Assembly (NCBI GenBank): GCA_003857395.1
Contig: RPRC01000013.1
Location: 1-30,939 of the forward strand
Direction of reading: 5' to 3'
Source of the DNA: Geobacter sp.
GTDB taxonomy: Bacteria > Desulfobacterota > Desulfuromonadia > Geobacterales > Geobacteraceae
DNA length: 30,939 nt
A model generated the notes under the pieces. That model saw only the letters and a program-made list of their open reading frames with translations, made no database searches and had not been told where the DNA came from. A program made the position numbers and the translations under genes. This document shows, one piece after another, positions 7,221 to 13,529 of this stretch; position 1 is the first letter of the stretch; every line of letters starts with the position of its first letter.

Positions 7221-8282
7221 TTATAACTTTATAACTTCTTTTGCTGTTTCTTCCTTCTCCCTCGGATCCCAGTAATGGATCTTGTAACCTGGAGGTGGGG
7301 TTGGCTCCTTTGGATCTATATGTCTAAGTGGTTCGGGCCAGGCAACACAGAATTCAAGGAACTCACAGCCACCATAGTTTCCACAGGATGTAGGACACAT
7401 ATGGAAAGTATTGTAAATATCTGGATTGTTGGTCTCCACCTGTGTCTGGAATCTTTCAAGGTCTACATAGATCCTTGTAACTGTGTCTGTTACTAGTTTA
7501 TACCAAGCTCTCATAGACTCTCTAGACCTTGTAACGTAGATCCTTCGTACTTGTACCTTTGTGGGGTTGAATACAAGAGCATTCACTATCACTCCTTGTA
7601 CGTCCTCCGGTGGGAACATACAGTAAAGGAGGTGGGTGTAAGAACCTATCTGTACAGATGTAGACCACTGGTTCTGCCAGATATTGGAGAGCTTACTAGC
7701 AGTTTTATGCTCAACTCCCCAAATCCGTCCGTCCTTTGTTCTTACAATTCCATCCATGCGACCATGAAGACTTATTGGATCAGCGTTTCCAATCATCCCA
7801 GAGTTAATAAGAGGTGCACGGAAAGACACTTCCACATGGAGGGTTTCAAAGTCGTCTTGGCTGTAATTCTCTACATACATAGGAAGAATTTCAGACACTG
7901 CATCAATAGATTTTCCTGGAGCCACGATGAGAAGATTTCCAAAGAAGGACTTGTATGAGTCCAAGAATCTATTGAAAGCCTCTTCCAAAGAGACTGAATT
8001 GTACCCCTTACTTTTCATTGGAGGATAGTGGATAAAGACTTCCTCCTCAACTCTATGAGGGTTGTTCTTCACAACAGATATGTATGTATTGCTTCCCATT
8101 CTAAACCGCATGAGAGGCTCCATACCTGCATGGACGGATGTTCCAAAGTCCAGGTGTGGACTAGCAATGTCCTTTGTCCATCCAAGAACGTGCCTATACC
8201 AGAAGTATCTCGGGCAAGTTAGGTAGTCTTGGATCTTAGAACTATCCGTCAAAAGGATTTTATCTTGTGTTGTGTAGTCCAT
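7221..8282 (-). CDS. PD-(D/E)XK nuclease, RecB/Cas4-like with Fe-S cysteines
   Basis: KIQDYLTCPRYFWYRHVLGW at 16-35 is the usual N-terminal motif of PDDEXK_1/RecB-type nucleases. GTSVHAG at 47-53 supplies the motif His. GRMDGIV at 174-180 and GVEHKTA at 189-195 supply Asp177, Glu191 and Lys193. Cys23 with Cys296, Cys300, Cys306 and Cys312 match the spread-out Fe-S ligand pattern of AddB/Cas4 proteins. The 353-aa protein is probably an exonuclease for recombination-dependent replication or end processing, working with the Sak4-like ATPase encoded 17 bases downstream. No Cas1 or Cas2 is nearby, so a CRISPR role is unlikely. Confidence 0.9.
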   Translation of the reverse strand: MDYTTQDKILLTDSSKIQDYLTCPRYFWYRHVLGWTKDIASPHLDFGTSVHAGMEPLMRFRMGSNTYISVVKNNPHRVEEEVFIHYPPMKSKGYNSVSLEEAFNRFLDSYKSFFGNLLIVAPGKSIDAVSEILPMYVENYSQDDFETLHVEVSFRAPLINSGMIGNADPISLHGRMDGIVRTKDGRIWGVEHKTASKLSNIWQNQWSTSVQIGSYTHLLYCMFPPEDVQGVIVNALVFNPTKVQVRRIYVTRSRESMRAWYKLVTDTVTRIYVDLERFQTQVETNNPDIYNTFHMCPTSCGNYGGCEFLEFCVAWPEPLRHIDPKEPTPPPGYKIHYWDPREKEETAKEVIKL

Positions 8283-8287
8283 AGGTG

Positions 8288-8377
8288 TTATCCTTTATTT
8301 TTAGGATCAAAGTGCTTCCCTACAATGGCTGCAACCACAAGAATGATAACTAGTAGGATCAAATCCAGGATGTTCAT
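8288..8377 (-). CDS. 29-aa single-pass membrane peptide
   Basis: The minus strand encodes MNILDLILLVIILVVAAIVG followed by a short polar tail. Almost the whole peptide is one hydrophobic helix. GGAGAG lies close upstream of ATG 8377, and the gene fits exactly between its neighbours, with the next start five bases past its stop. Its role is unknown; small membrane peptides of this kind in phages can act in superinfection exclusion or lysis control. Confidence 0.6.
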   Translation of the reverse strand: MNILDLILLVIILVVAAIVGKHFDPKNKG

Positions 8378-8388
8378 TTGCTCTCCAT

Positions 8389-8823
8389 TTATATTAAGTA
8401 GTTGTGAAGTCCACATCCTTCCTTCCAGGATGTAACTTCTTTTGTTTCGGGATCATACATCATTATCAATCGATCTCCTTGAGTAGGGGATGTATTTGTG
8501 AGTTGGTAGAAGTCAAAAATCTCCACAGATGTATCGCTTTCTTTAAAACCATAATCATTTATGAGAAAGAGTTTATAATCTTTTATAAGTTTTACAAGTC
8601 CGAGATACAAATCTGTGCTTATGGGGATACGAAGTCTCCAGTTTTCTGGAGTGAGAAGGTCTGTATTTCCATCCGTGTATTCATGAAATACAGGGTGATG
8701 TATCCAGGAGAGTTCTCCTCTGAAATCAATAGCTAAATATGTAACAACCAATGGAACCATGGTGGCTTCTATCACAAGTTCAGAAATGTGGAAGCCCTCT
8801 GGAGCTATGAGGATTTTACTCAT
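8389..8823 (-). CDS. Hypothetical 144-aa protein
   Basis: This acidic alpha/beta-looking protein contains MVPLVVTYLAIDFRGELSW and DLYLGLVKLIKDYKLFLIND. No known motif is seen. The start overlaps the stops of both overlapping upstream frames (ATGAGTAA and ATATGAG), and no strong ribosome site is present, so translation is probably coupled to one of them. Confidence 0.68.
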   Translation of the reverse strand: MSKILIAPEGFHISELVIEATMVPLVVTYLAIDFRGELSWIHHPVFHEYTDGNTDLLTPENWRLRIPISTDLYLGLVKLIKDYKLFLINDYGFKESDTSVEIFDFYQLTNTSPTQGDRLIMMYDPETKEVTSWKEGCGLHNYLI

Positions 8824-9034
8824 ATTTGTTTAGATCCAGAAGGATGTGTTTCTCTGTCTGTTTTGCAAACAGATTTGTCTGGAGAAGTTTGTGGAGGTTC
8901 TTCCTTTGTAGATCCGCATTGTATCTTACAAGCCACCGTACCCGCTGGTAAAGTGCTTGGAATTCCTCCATTTCTTTCTGGAGTTCTCGCTCCTTCAGAA
9001 AGATTTCCTCCGTGCTTGGAAGTAATAAAGGCAT
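8816..9034 (-). CDS. Hypothetical coiled-coil-like protein nested in TSCPD gene
   Basis: This 72-aa protein has a charged helical region (LKERELQKEMEEFQALYQRV) that looks like a short coiled coil. ATG 9034 has a strong GGAGGA ribosome site at ideal distance. The gene begins at about codon 107 of the TSCPD gene, where that domain ends, and runs in another frame for about 215 bases. Its amino-acid composition is more protein-like than the C-terminal tail of the overlapping frame, so I think it is expressed. Confidence 0.6.
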   Translation of the reverse strand: MPLLLPSTEEIFLKERELQKEMEEFQALYQRVRWLVRYNADLQRKNLHKLLQTNLFAKQTEKHILLDLNKYE

Positions 9035-9353
9035 TTTCTTCCTCCAAAAAGTTAGCTATTGCGTCTGGAAAGGATCTCACCAATGTACCACCTTTAAAAT
9101 CTTGGTCGTAAGTAAAGTGCGCTCCACCGATTCCACGGAGCTGCTTTATTACTAAATCTAATGGCAGATTATTTCTTAGGCAAATGGATATGAGTCTCCC
9201 AATGCACTCAAATAGATCTTGATTATGTTTAGGACCGAATAAGAATACCTCCTTGATAACAGCACTCTCACTGTTTATAACAGCAATACAGGAGTGATTA
9301 TCAATGGAAATCTTATATGAACGTCCGTTGTAGTATCTAGGTCGGGGTTTCAT
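8820..9353 (-). CDS. TSCPD-domain protein with long C-terminal tail
   Basis: Residues 20-105 match the TSCPD domain found at the ends of class II ribonucleotide reductases and as free proteins: FGPKHNQDLFECIGRLISIC, NNLPLDLVIKQLRGIGG and RSFPDAIANFLEE. Free TSCPD proteins are encoded by many phages near nucleotide or replication genes, and their role is unclear. Residues 108-177 are polar, rich in Pro, Gly, Ser and Thr with a few Cys, and are read from DNA that also encodes the 72-aa protein in another frame. The tail may be a by-product of that overlap. No reductase gene is in this window. Confidence 0.8.
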   Translation of the reverse strand: MKPRPRYYNGRSYKISIDNHSCIAVINSESAVIKEVFLFGPKHNQDLFECIGRLISICLRNNLPLDLVIKQLRGIGGAHFTYDQDFKGGTLVRSFPDAIANFLEEENAFITSKHGGNLSEGARTPERNGGIPSTLPAGTVACKIQCGSTKEEPPQTSPDKSVCKTDRETHPSGSKQI

Positions 9354-9372
9354 AGGTTTTCCGTTGTTTTCA

Positions 9373-9627
9373 CTAAAAGCTTCCTTTTATACAAGGGTTT
9401 TGTTCTGCAATGCTGAACAGCTGACTTGTGTCAGGTCTATTTCCAACCAGGTTAATCGGAATTGTCTGAAATGCCCAGCCATCTACAATGTATAGGTTAA
9501 CTCTGACTCTCTCTGGTTCTGAGGACAAAAAGCCTCTGAGGGAGTGTGTTCTTCGTAAAGGTTTAGACAACACAAGTTTGTCGGAATCCTCAAAGATTGC
9601 AATCTCATAAAAGAAGTGTAGACTCAT
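9373..9627 (-). CDS. Hypothetical 84-aa protein
   Basis: I start this at ATG 9627 (MSLHFFYEIAIFEDSDKLVL), ten bases after the upstream stop. The frame is open to 9744, but the extra residues would overlap the Cys-rich upstream gene. The sequence alternates short strands (VRVNLYIVDGWAFQTIPINL) and may be a small beta protein. The ribosome site is poor, so the start is uncertain. No family is recognised. Confidence 0.55.
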   Translation of the reverse strand: MSLHFFYEIAIFEDSDKLVLSKPLRRTHSLRGFLSSEPERVRVNLYIVDGWAFQTIPINLVGNRPDTSQLFSIAEQNPCIKGSF

Positions 9628-9637
9628 CTCACCACAC

Positions 9638-9865
9638 TTAACATCCTTTCGCACTTTGTTTCTCCCTTTGTTTAAACTCTGGACATTCCCCTTCCTTTGA
9701 GTATCCTTTATAGGGACATTTCCAAGGATGGATGAAGAGAGCACAACTCTTGTGCTGGATAAATGTACTTGAAGAGATGTACCATTGGCATAGCTTCCTA
9801 CCTCTTTCCCCGACCACCACCCGCTTTATCATTTGTGGTTCAGAACCAAATTTACTTGGTCTCAC
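9638..9865 (-). CDS. Small Cys-rich putative zinc-binding protein (GTG start)
   Basis: This 75-aa basic protein starts at GTG 9865, eight bases after a near-perfect AAAGGAGGTGA ribosome site, and overlaps the end of the upstream gene by 14 bases. Cys residues occur in KLCQWY, KSCALF, WKCPYKGY and GECPEF. That spacing (C-x13-C-x8-C-x10-C) could bind zinc or an Fe-S cluster. I recognise no named family. Confidence 0.7.
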   Translation of the reverse strand: MRPSKFGSEPQMIKRVVVGERGRKLCQWYISSSTFIQHKSCALFIHPWKCPYKGYSKEGECPEFKQREKQSAKGC

Positions 9866-10202
9866 TTACATCACCTCCTTTCGTTGGTTCGAGCAGGGCA
9901 AGGGCGGTACGGATAAGATTGATTGCTGCAAGTGCATGATCTGGATCGGTTGCACCTATGTCTTGCAAGGTATGTAGAGCAACCTCACACGCCTCCACCA
10001 GCTTCGGGTGGACGTTGTGCTCACGAAAGCCTATTGCCACAAAGTCTCTTACACTTTCATAGGCAATCAACTTCCCTTGTTCCCTATCTATCCTTAACCT
10101 AATATCAAATGTTAGGTCTGGAGTTTGAAGCAACGAGTGGATTTCTACTTGGCTCTTCTTAATCTCTTGATCACAAAAAGCTACTACATCCCCTGAGTTC
10201 AT
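9852..10202 (-). CDS. Hypothetical helical protein
   Basis: This 116-aa protein looks all-helical (LTFDIRLRIDREQGKLIAYE, LVEACEVALHTLQDIGA, LAAINLIRTALALLEP). AGGAGGAACA precedes the ATG, and the start overlaps the upstream stop by ATGA. Its end contains the ribosome site of the next gene. Function is unknown. Confidence 0.72.
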   Translation of the reverse strand: MNSGDVVAFCDQEIKKSQVEIHSLLQTPDLTFDIRLRIDREQGKLIAYESVRDFVAIGFREHNVHPKLVEACEVALHTLQDIGATDPDHALAAINLIRTALALLEPTKGGDVSETK

Positions 10203-10420
10203 TGTTCCTCCTGTTTAGCTTCCCATTCCTTCTGAGCGTCCAAGCAGGCTTGGCAACGGATAAAATCATGAGGATTAGGGATTTTTACTATTTCTCCAAA
10301 CACCCTACACATCCATCCCCGTAATATATCGGGTGAAAAACAAACTTGCCTTTGACACTCCCCGCAGTGTATTCCGTCATCGTCACAGACGATCTTGTCT
10401 GTGGTGTAGAACTCACTCAT
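10199..10420 (-). CDS. Small zinc-ribbon-like protein
   Basis: This 73-aa protein has CGECQRQVC near 19-27 and CQACL near 57-61, so two CxxC pairs are about 35 residues apart, as in a zinc ribbon. AAGGGA precedes ATG 10420. It overlaps both neighbours by a few bases. It may bind nucleic acid or protein, but nothing more precise can be said. Confidence 0.7.
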   Translation of the reverse strand: MSEFYTTDKIVCDDDGIHCGECQRQVCFSPDILRGWMCRVFGEIVKIPNPHDFIRCQACLDAQKEWEAKQEEQ

Positions 10421-10673
10421 TGGAGATTCCCTTCACTTTCAAGATTGCTCTTGCGCAGACGATAGCGGGAGCATGTTTAGTTCTACCAGTAGGCATTGAC
10501 TCGGAAATCCAACTTTCATAGTCATCCCACTCATCTTCTGTTGTCAACAGTTTCTCTTCCGCTTCCCAAATAAGGTTGTGGTCGAGAGGTGGTGGGACAA
10601 TAGGAATACCAGTCGCAGCATCCCACCCCATCAACTCCAGCAACCGAATGTGAACCTGTCTGTCATCCAGCAT
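10413..10673 (-). CDS. Hypothetical acidic 86-aa protein
   Basis: The protein contains HIRLLELMGWDAATGIPI and EEKLLTTEDEWDDYESWISE. The 'GW ... W' pattern is loosely like DUF2591-type phage proteins, but the match is weak. TAGGAG lies upstream of ATG 10673, and the gene overlaps the next one by eight bases. No function is assigned. Confidence 0.65.
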   Translation of the reverse strand: MLDDRQVHIRLLELMGWDAATGIPIVPPPLDHNLIWEAEEKLLTTEDEWDDYESWISESMPTGRTKHAPAIVCARAILKVKGISNE

Positions 10674-10848
10674 CTTTAGCTCCTATCAGCTTGTCCAGCA
10701 GGGCTTTGAGACGGCAGTCTTTTTTATGTCCCTTATGGTTTGATGCTCCACAACAAGGACAATAACAATAATAGAAATAATCACCAGTGGAACTCCATTC
10801 GACCATCTCCAGCACCTCGATGAGCTCCTGTCGCAGCTTGTCATCCAT
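10663..10848 (-). CDS. Small Cys-rich putative zinc-binding protein
   Basis: This 61-aa protein has YYCYCPCCGASNHKGHKKDC near 27-46, with five Cys and two His available for metal. It is flanked by helices rich in Glu and Lys. AAGGTGA precedes ATG 10848. It resembles short phage zinc-finger proteins of unknown target. Confidence 0.68.
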   Translation of the reverse strand: MDDKLRQELIEVLEMVEWSSTGDYFYYCYCPCCGASNHKGHKKDCRLKALLDKLIGAKDAG

Positions 10849-10854
10849 TGTGGT

Positions 10855-11058
10855 TCACCTTCCATCCATTAAGTAACTAATCACTTGGTTGTGAGTAATC
10901 CCATATTTCTCAGGGATTGCGAAGAAGGCTTCTTCTGTGTAAAGTGGAAACTTATCCATCATCGCATGATCAGCATTCTCAGCCTTCATGCCTTCAATCT
11001 CTGCATAGGCTGAACATATTTGAGCAAGGATGAGAATCCTGCGATCTTCAATGGTCAT
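10855..11058 (-). CDS. Hypothetical 67-aa protein
   Basis: This helical acidic protein (MTIEDRRILILAQICSAYAE) ends with a segment (IPEKYGITHNQVISYLMDGR) that could be a short helix-turn-helix-like pair. GAGGAAA lies seven bases before ATG 11058, and the start overlaps the upstream stop by ATGA. No family is recognised. Confidence 0.65.
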   Translation of the reverse strand: MTIEDRRILILAQICSAYAEIEGMKAENADHAMMDKFPLYTEEAFFAIPEKYGITHNQVISYLMDGR

Positions 11059-11249
11059 GGTTGTTTCCTCCGAGTCTGCATGTAATTATCAATAGCTGCT
11101 CTCACGTCTAAGAATGCACCATCTTGGCTTGTTTCGTGCAATCTCCAACCTCGTCCAGTTGTGGATTTTCGTAAGATCACCTTGCCAGTATATTCACATT
11201 TGTCTGTAAGGTTTTGGAGAAAATCTAATCTTTCTTTGTCTGTGGGCAT
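11055..11249 (-). CDS. Hypothetical 64-aa protein
   Basis: The protein starts PTDKERLDFLQNLTDK and contains GKVILRKSTTGRGWRLHET and FLDVRAAIDNYM. This 'RLDFLQ...GRGWRLHET...vR.AID.ym' layout is common in small phage and prophage proteins of unknown role. AAAGGAAA precedes ATG 11249. Confidence 0.68.
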   Translation of the reverse strand: MPTDKERLDFLQNLTDKCEYTGKVILRKSTTGRGWRLHETSQDGAFLDVRAAIDNYMQTRRKQP

Positions 11250-11260
11250 CTTTTTTCCTT

Positions 11261-11343
11261 TCAGTTTCCCCGCCAGTGCGCTGAAAGCAACAGTTGAGAG
11301 TATTCACTTTGCATACGAGATAGCTCCTCGTCAGCGCACCGGC
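11261..11343 (-). ncRNA. Structured leader with possible 17-codon ORF
   Basis: The gap between two small genes holds a 13-bp stem (11331-11343 with 11272-11284). Read on the minus strand it is fully paired if one G-U pair is allowed, but on the plus strand the same position is an A-C mismatch, which points to a leftward RNA. A second small hairpin (CGAG/CTCG) lies inside. A 17-codon frame at 11261-11314 (MQSEYSQLLLSAHWRGN) has GAGGAG nine bases upstream and could be a leader peptide. This is inference from pairing only. Confidence 0.35.
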
Positions 11344-11356
11344 AGGGTTTGGGTTG

Positions 11357-11530
11357 TTACTGTTTCATGTGTTGGTTACGTTCTTCAACAAATCGTTCAG
11401 CTTGTTCTGCGTGATCTCTATTAAAGCCAAAATCACGATTCCAATCTTTCTCCTCTGCCTCTTCTTTAATACGTCTTGAGGTGCATGAACAGACAAACCA
11501 TGGGTTTCCGCATACTGGGCAAGTCTCCAT
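11357..11530 (-). CDS. Small CxxC protein
   Basis: This 57-aa protein begins METCPVCGNPWFVCSC, four Cys within 16 residues, followed by a charged helix (RRIKEEAEEKDW) and FVEERNQHMKQ. ATG 11530 has GGAGAAGGA upstream. The frame is open to 11677, but that part lies in the tRNA-like element and is not coding. It is probably a tiny zinc-binding protein. Confidence 0.68.
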   Translation of the reverse strand: METCPVCGNPWFVCSCTSRRIKEEAEEKDWNRDFGFNRDHAEQAERFVEERNQHMKQ

Positions 11531-11559
11531 CTTCCTTCTCCTTTGTTTGTTAAAGTTTG

Positions 11560-11654
11560 TGGGGACGGCAGGATTCGAACCTGCAAAATGGTTAGTCTGT
11601 TTCGTATGCATCCTTCGCAGACCTCCATGCGTCTTCCCATTCCGCCACGTCCCC
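11560..11654 (-). tRNA. Class II (Leu/Ser-type) tRNA-like gene with abnormal anticodon region
   Basis: The acceptor stem is perfect (GGGGACG with CGTCCCC, then A), the D-arm is Leu-like (GCGGAATGGGAAGACGC), and the T-arm is canonical (GCAGG TTCGAAT CCTGC). The 44 bases between the D- and T-arms do not give a normal five-pair anticodon stem with a seven-base loop. The best fold is one long arm: TGG/CCA, an AG/TAA internal loop, GTCTG/CAGAC and an 18-base loop. No 3' CCA is encoded. It may be a degenerate Leu tRNA, an intron-like insertion, or a tRNA mimic. No integrase is near to support an attachment site. Confidence 0.6.
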
Positions 11655-11700
11655 GAGTTATCTATTTCCTTGGACACAAATGTACATCCATAGATTTAAA

Positions 11701-11732
11701 GGAAGGAGGCTAGATTTAACCAGCCTCCTTCC
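11701..11732 (-). terminator. Rho-independent terminator candidate
   Basis: GGAAGGAGGCT pairs perfectly with AGCCTCCTTCC around a ten-base loop. On the minus strand a TTTAAATCT tract follows. It lies 20 bases beyond the stop of the gene at 11752-12123 and before the tRNA-like element. Confidence 0.7.
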
Positions 11733-11751
11733 ATTCTTGAACAGGAAGTTA

Positions 11752-12123
11752 TTACTCCCCACTATCCAGCTTCGCGAAGAACGCAGCTCTTTCTTCTTCT
11801 GACATTCCCTTCAGAAGTCTCATTGCTGCTTCCTGCGTGGTAACCGTGACGCGGTCACGCTTCGTGCCAAGTTTGTAGTTAGACATATAAGTGGCAATTT
11901 CTCCAGGGGTGCTTCCACCCTCTGCCATTGTCCTGGCTACATTCTGCAACGCTACAGTTGCTCCGGCGACGAATTGCTGGTGGACAACATTGTCTCCATG
12001 CTTATCAATCGCATCAAGAGCGTCAGTGCCAAGATCGTATTCGAACTCGATCTTGATTGGTTCTGGAAGTGAGATAAACTCCTTCCCGTCCTTTTTCCGA
12101 GTTGCCTTGCACGTGATCTTCAT
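11752..12123 (-). CDS. Hypothetical protein, paralogue-like to 16337-16765
   Basis: This 123-aa protein has an N-terminal beta region (EFISLPEPIKIEFEYDLG), then helices (DAIDKHGDNVVHQQFVAGAT), and ends in KGMSEEERAAFFAKL. The same overall order and a similar ending (SLTPEQRAAFMQEV) occur in the 142-aa protein at 16337-16765, so the two may be distant paralogues. It is the last gene before a strong terminator and is the second gene after the promoter at 12549-12577, so it may be well expressed. Start overlap with the upstream stop is ATGA. Confidence 0.7.
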   Translation of the reverse strand: MKITCKATRKKDGKEFISLPEPIKIEFEYDLGTDALDAIDKHGDNVVHQQFVAGATVALQNVARTMAEGGSTPGEIATYMSNYKLGTKRDRVTVTTQEAAMRLLKGMSEEERAAFFAKLDSGE

Positions 12124-12491
12124 GTGCTTTTCTCCATAGTTTTTAGAATTGTTTGCACGGACTCTGTTTCTTCTGTAATAGAGGATTCCGTGCCCTCCTC
12201 AAGAAGTGTCTTTATAAGAATGGATTTTCCACTGCCCCTTCTATTAAAGCTGTTGGAGAATCCTACATTCTTCAGGAATTCCATAGCATCACTAGTGGTC
12301 TCAAAACTCTGAAAGCCTTTGTCTTTAAGAAGATTAGCAAAGTCTGCAATGGCTCTTCTCACAAGGGAGCCTCTGCTAGGTGGAAAGGGGTTTCCCAATC
12401 TACTAGCTTTGGTGTAAAAGTCTGCGATTGTTGCTACGTCTCTAAGATCGCAACGGAGTTCTACAACCGCTGTGTTGCTGGATAGGTTCAT
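12120..12491 (-). CDS. Hypothetical protein, first gene after leftward promoter
   Basis: This 123-aa protein begins with a strand (AVVELRCDLRDV) and helices (SLVRRAIADFANLLKDKGFQ), followed by an acidic C-terminus. The N-terminus might be a ribbon-helix-helix-like DNA-binding segment, which would suit an autoregulator, but this is only suggested by the pattern. It is the first gene downstream of the promoter candidate at 12549-12577 and is coupled to the next gene. Confidence 0.65.
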   Translation of the reverse strand: MNLSSNTAVVELRCDLRDVATIADFYTKASRLGNPFPPSRGSLVRRAIADFANLLKDKGFQSFETTSDAMEFLKNVGFSNSFNRRGSGKSILIKTLLEEGTESSITEETESVQTILKTMEKST

Positions 12492-12548
12492 TTTTCTATG
12501 GTTTCCTGCTGGAGTTGGTTAGATAAAACCAATTTTAATGTACACTAC

Positions 12549-12577
12549 AATATAATATATTGGATCTAAGGATGCAA
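12549..12577 (-). promoter_or_regulatory. Leftward sigma70-like promoter with extended conserved sequence
   Basis: On the minus strand TTGCAT and TATATT are separated by 17 bases. The upstream part (AATGTACATACAATTAC) and the -10 flank (TATTATATTG) are repeated almost exactly at the rightward promoter 17543-17571. It stands in a 118-bp gap ahead of the two-gene unit 12491-11752. Confidence 0.65.
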
Positions 12578-12609
12578 TGTAATTGTATGTACATTACATA
12601 ATGGATTTA

Positions 12610-12903
12610 TCAAGATAGATACAGCAGATCAAACCCTCTGTCTCGAAGTTCTCCTATAAGGGATAGAATTTTCTGCCGAAGTTCGTCTACTACAGCAGCT
12701 TCTATGTCGGGGTCACTATACGTGACATATAGATCCTCAAGACGCCAGAGGTGTCCAGAGCCTTCTGTATCATCTAAATTGGTGAAGTTCACCAGCTCAT
12801 CAAGGACTTCTTCCCCGAGAGCTGTAATGAAGTCTTGCTCACTCAAAGTGAAACAGCTTTCGCTTTCACCGACAAGCTTGTTTCTTTCAAGAGCGATTTT
12901 CAT
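12610..12903 (-). CDS. Hypothetical acidic protein
   Basis: This 97-aa acidic protein contains LSEQDFITALGEEVLDELVN and VVDELRQKILSLIGELRDRG, mostly helical. AAAGGAACA precedes ATG 12903, which overlaps the upstream stop by ATGA. It is the last gene before the 12492-12609 promoter gap. No family is recognised. Confidence 0.65.
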   Translation of the reverse strand: MKIALERNKLVGESESCFTLSEQDFITALGEEVLDELVNFTNLDDTEGSGHLWRLEDLYVTYSDPDIEAAVVDELRQKILSLIGELRDRGFDLLYLS

Positions 12904-13166
12904 CGTCTGTTCCTTTCAGGTTCGAAGATTACTGGATTGCAAAGTGGAGCAACTTTATCAAGTGGTACTCCGCTTTGTACTATTACGAGGGAAATAGGTT
13001 GTGTTCTGTCAAAGGGGAATTCTGCCACCAACTTAGATGCAATCAAACGAAAGGTTGCGTGGATCTTTTTCTCCAAATCCTGCCCGTTGAAGAACTTGGC
13101 GGATATGTTGAAGTTGTGGATGATGGTTTTCTGTATTCCCTGAGAAAATTCCAAGTTTACAATCAT
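12900..13166 (-). CDS. Hypothetical 88-aa protein
   Basis: I start at ATG 13166 (MIVNLEFSQGIQKTIIHNFN), which has GAAGGAAAA upstream and overlaps the previous stop by ATGA. The frame is open to 13265, but that would run through the palindromic repeat. The protein looks like alternating strands and helices and carries no known motif. Repeat copy 2 lies 13 bases upstream and would form a hairpin just before its ribosome site. Confidence 0.65.
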   Translation of the reverse strand: MIVNLEFSQGIQKTIIHNFNISAKFFNGQDLEKKIHATFRLIASKLVAEFPFDRTQPISLVIVQSGVPLDKVAPLCNPVIFEPERNRR

Positions 13167-13525
13167 GGATTTTCCTTCATCCCTTTGGTCAATAATTGAC
13201 CATAGGGATATAAATCTGGTTCGACAAGGTTGTAGACCTTCGGTATGAGGATTTTTCGTATCCACTGCGCCCTAGCCTTGTATTGTGTATGAAGACAAAA
13301 GTGGAAATGAGTTGCAGCGCAAGAACTAAATCCTAGCTTTCTATATATACAGACGCCGCAACAGACTGGAACTCTAGTATTAGCCATTCTATTAGATGCT
13401 TTACATAGTGGACAGGCTTCTCCTTTCCACCAACTCTTCTGTCTGTCTCCACCTCTCCAAAGATCGTATTTCCTGGCCGTTCTCTCCAGCAAATGTGCCC
13501 AGTAATGGGCTTCTTTGAGAGTCAT
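13163..13525 (-). CDS. Cys-rich putative zinc-binding protein with repeat-encoded C-terminus
   Basis: This 120-aa protein has CPLCKASNRM near 38-47, then VPVCCGVC and SSCAATHFHFC, enough Cys and His for one or two zinc sites. The last dozen residues (YPYGQLLTKGMKENP) are encoded by palindromic repeat copy 2 and the next gene's ribosome site, so the natural end may once have been earlier. It starts a few bases after a 57-codon gene. Confidence 0.7.
   Translation of the reverse strand: MTLKEAHYWAHLLERTARKYDLWRGGDRQKSWWKGEACPLCKASNRMANTRVPVCCGVCIYRKLGFSSCAATHFHFCLHTQYKARAQWIRKILIPKVYNLVEPDLYPYGQLLTKGMKENP
13179..13209 (-). repeat. Palindromic repeat element, copy 2
   Basis: ATCCCTTTGGTCAAT and TAATTGACCATAGGGAT make a nearly perfect 31-bp palindrome. 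On the minus strand it is preceded by TTTATA. It lies inside the 3' end of the Cys-rich gene and 13 bases before the start of the next gene. Confidence 0.88.
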
Positions 13526-13529
13526 GGTA

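Noticed and set aside
7221..8282. Cas4 of a CRISPR system
   Set aside because: The motifs fit Cas4/RecB nucleases in general, but there are no other cas genes or repeats and the neighbours are recombination genes.
5913..11654. tRNA-like elements as phage attachment sites
   Set aside because: Tailed phages often use tRNA 3' ends as attP, but no integrase or excisionase gene is in this window, and both elements have full acceptor stems. This cannot be supported without the rest of the genome.
11560..11654. Group I intron in the tRNA-Leu gene
   Set aside because: The extra sequence is far too short for a group I intron, and no conserved intron core is present.
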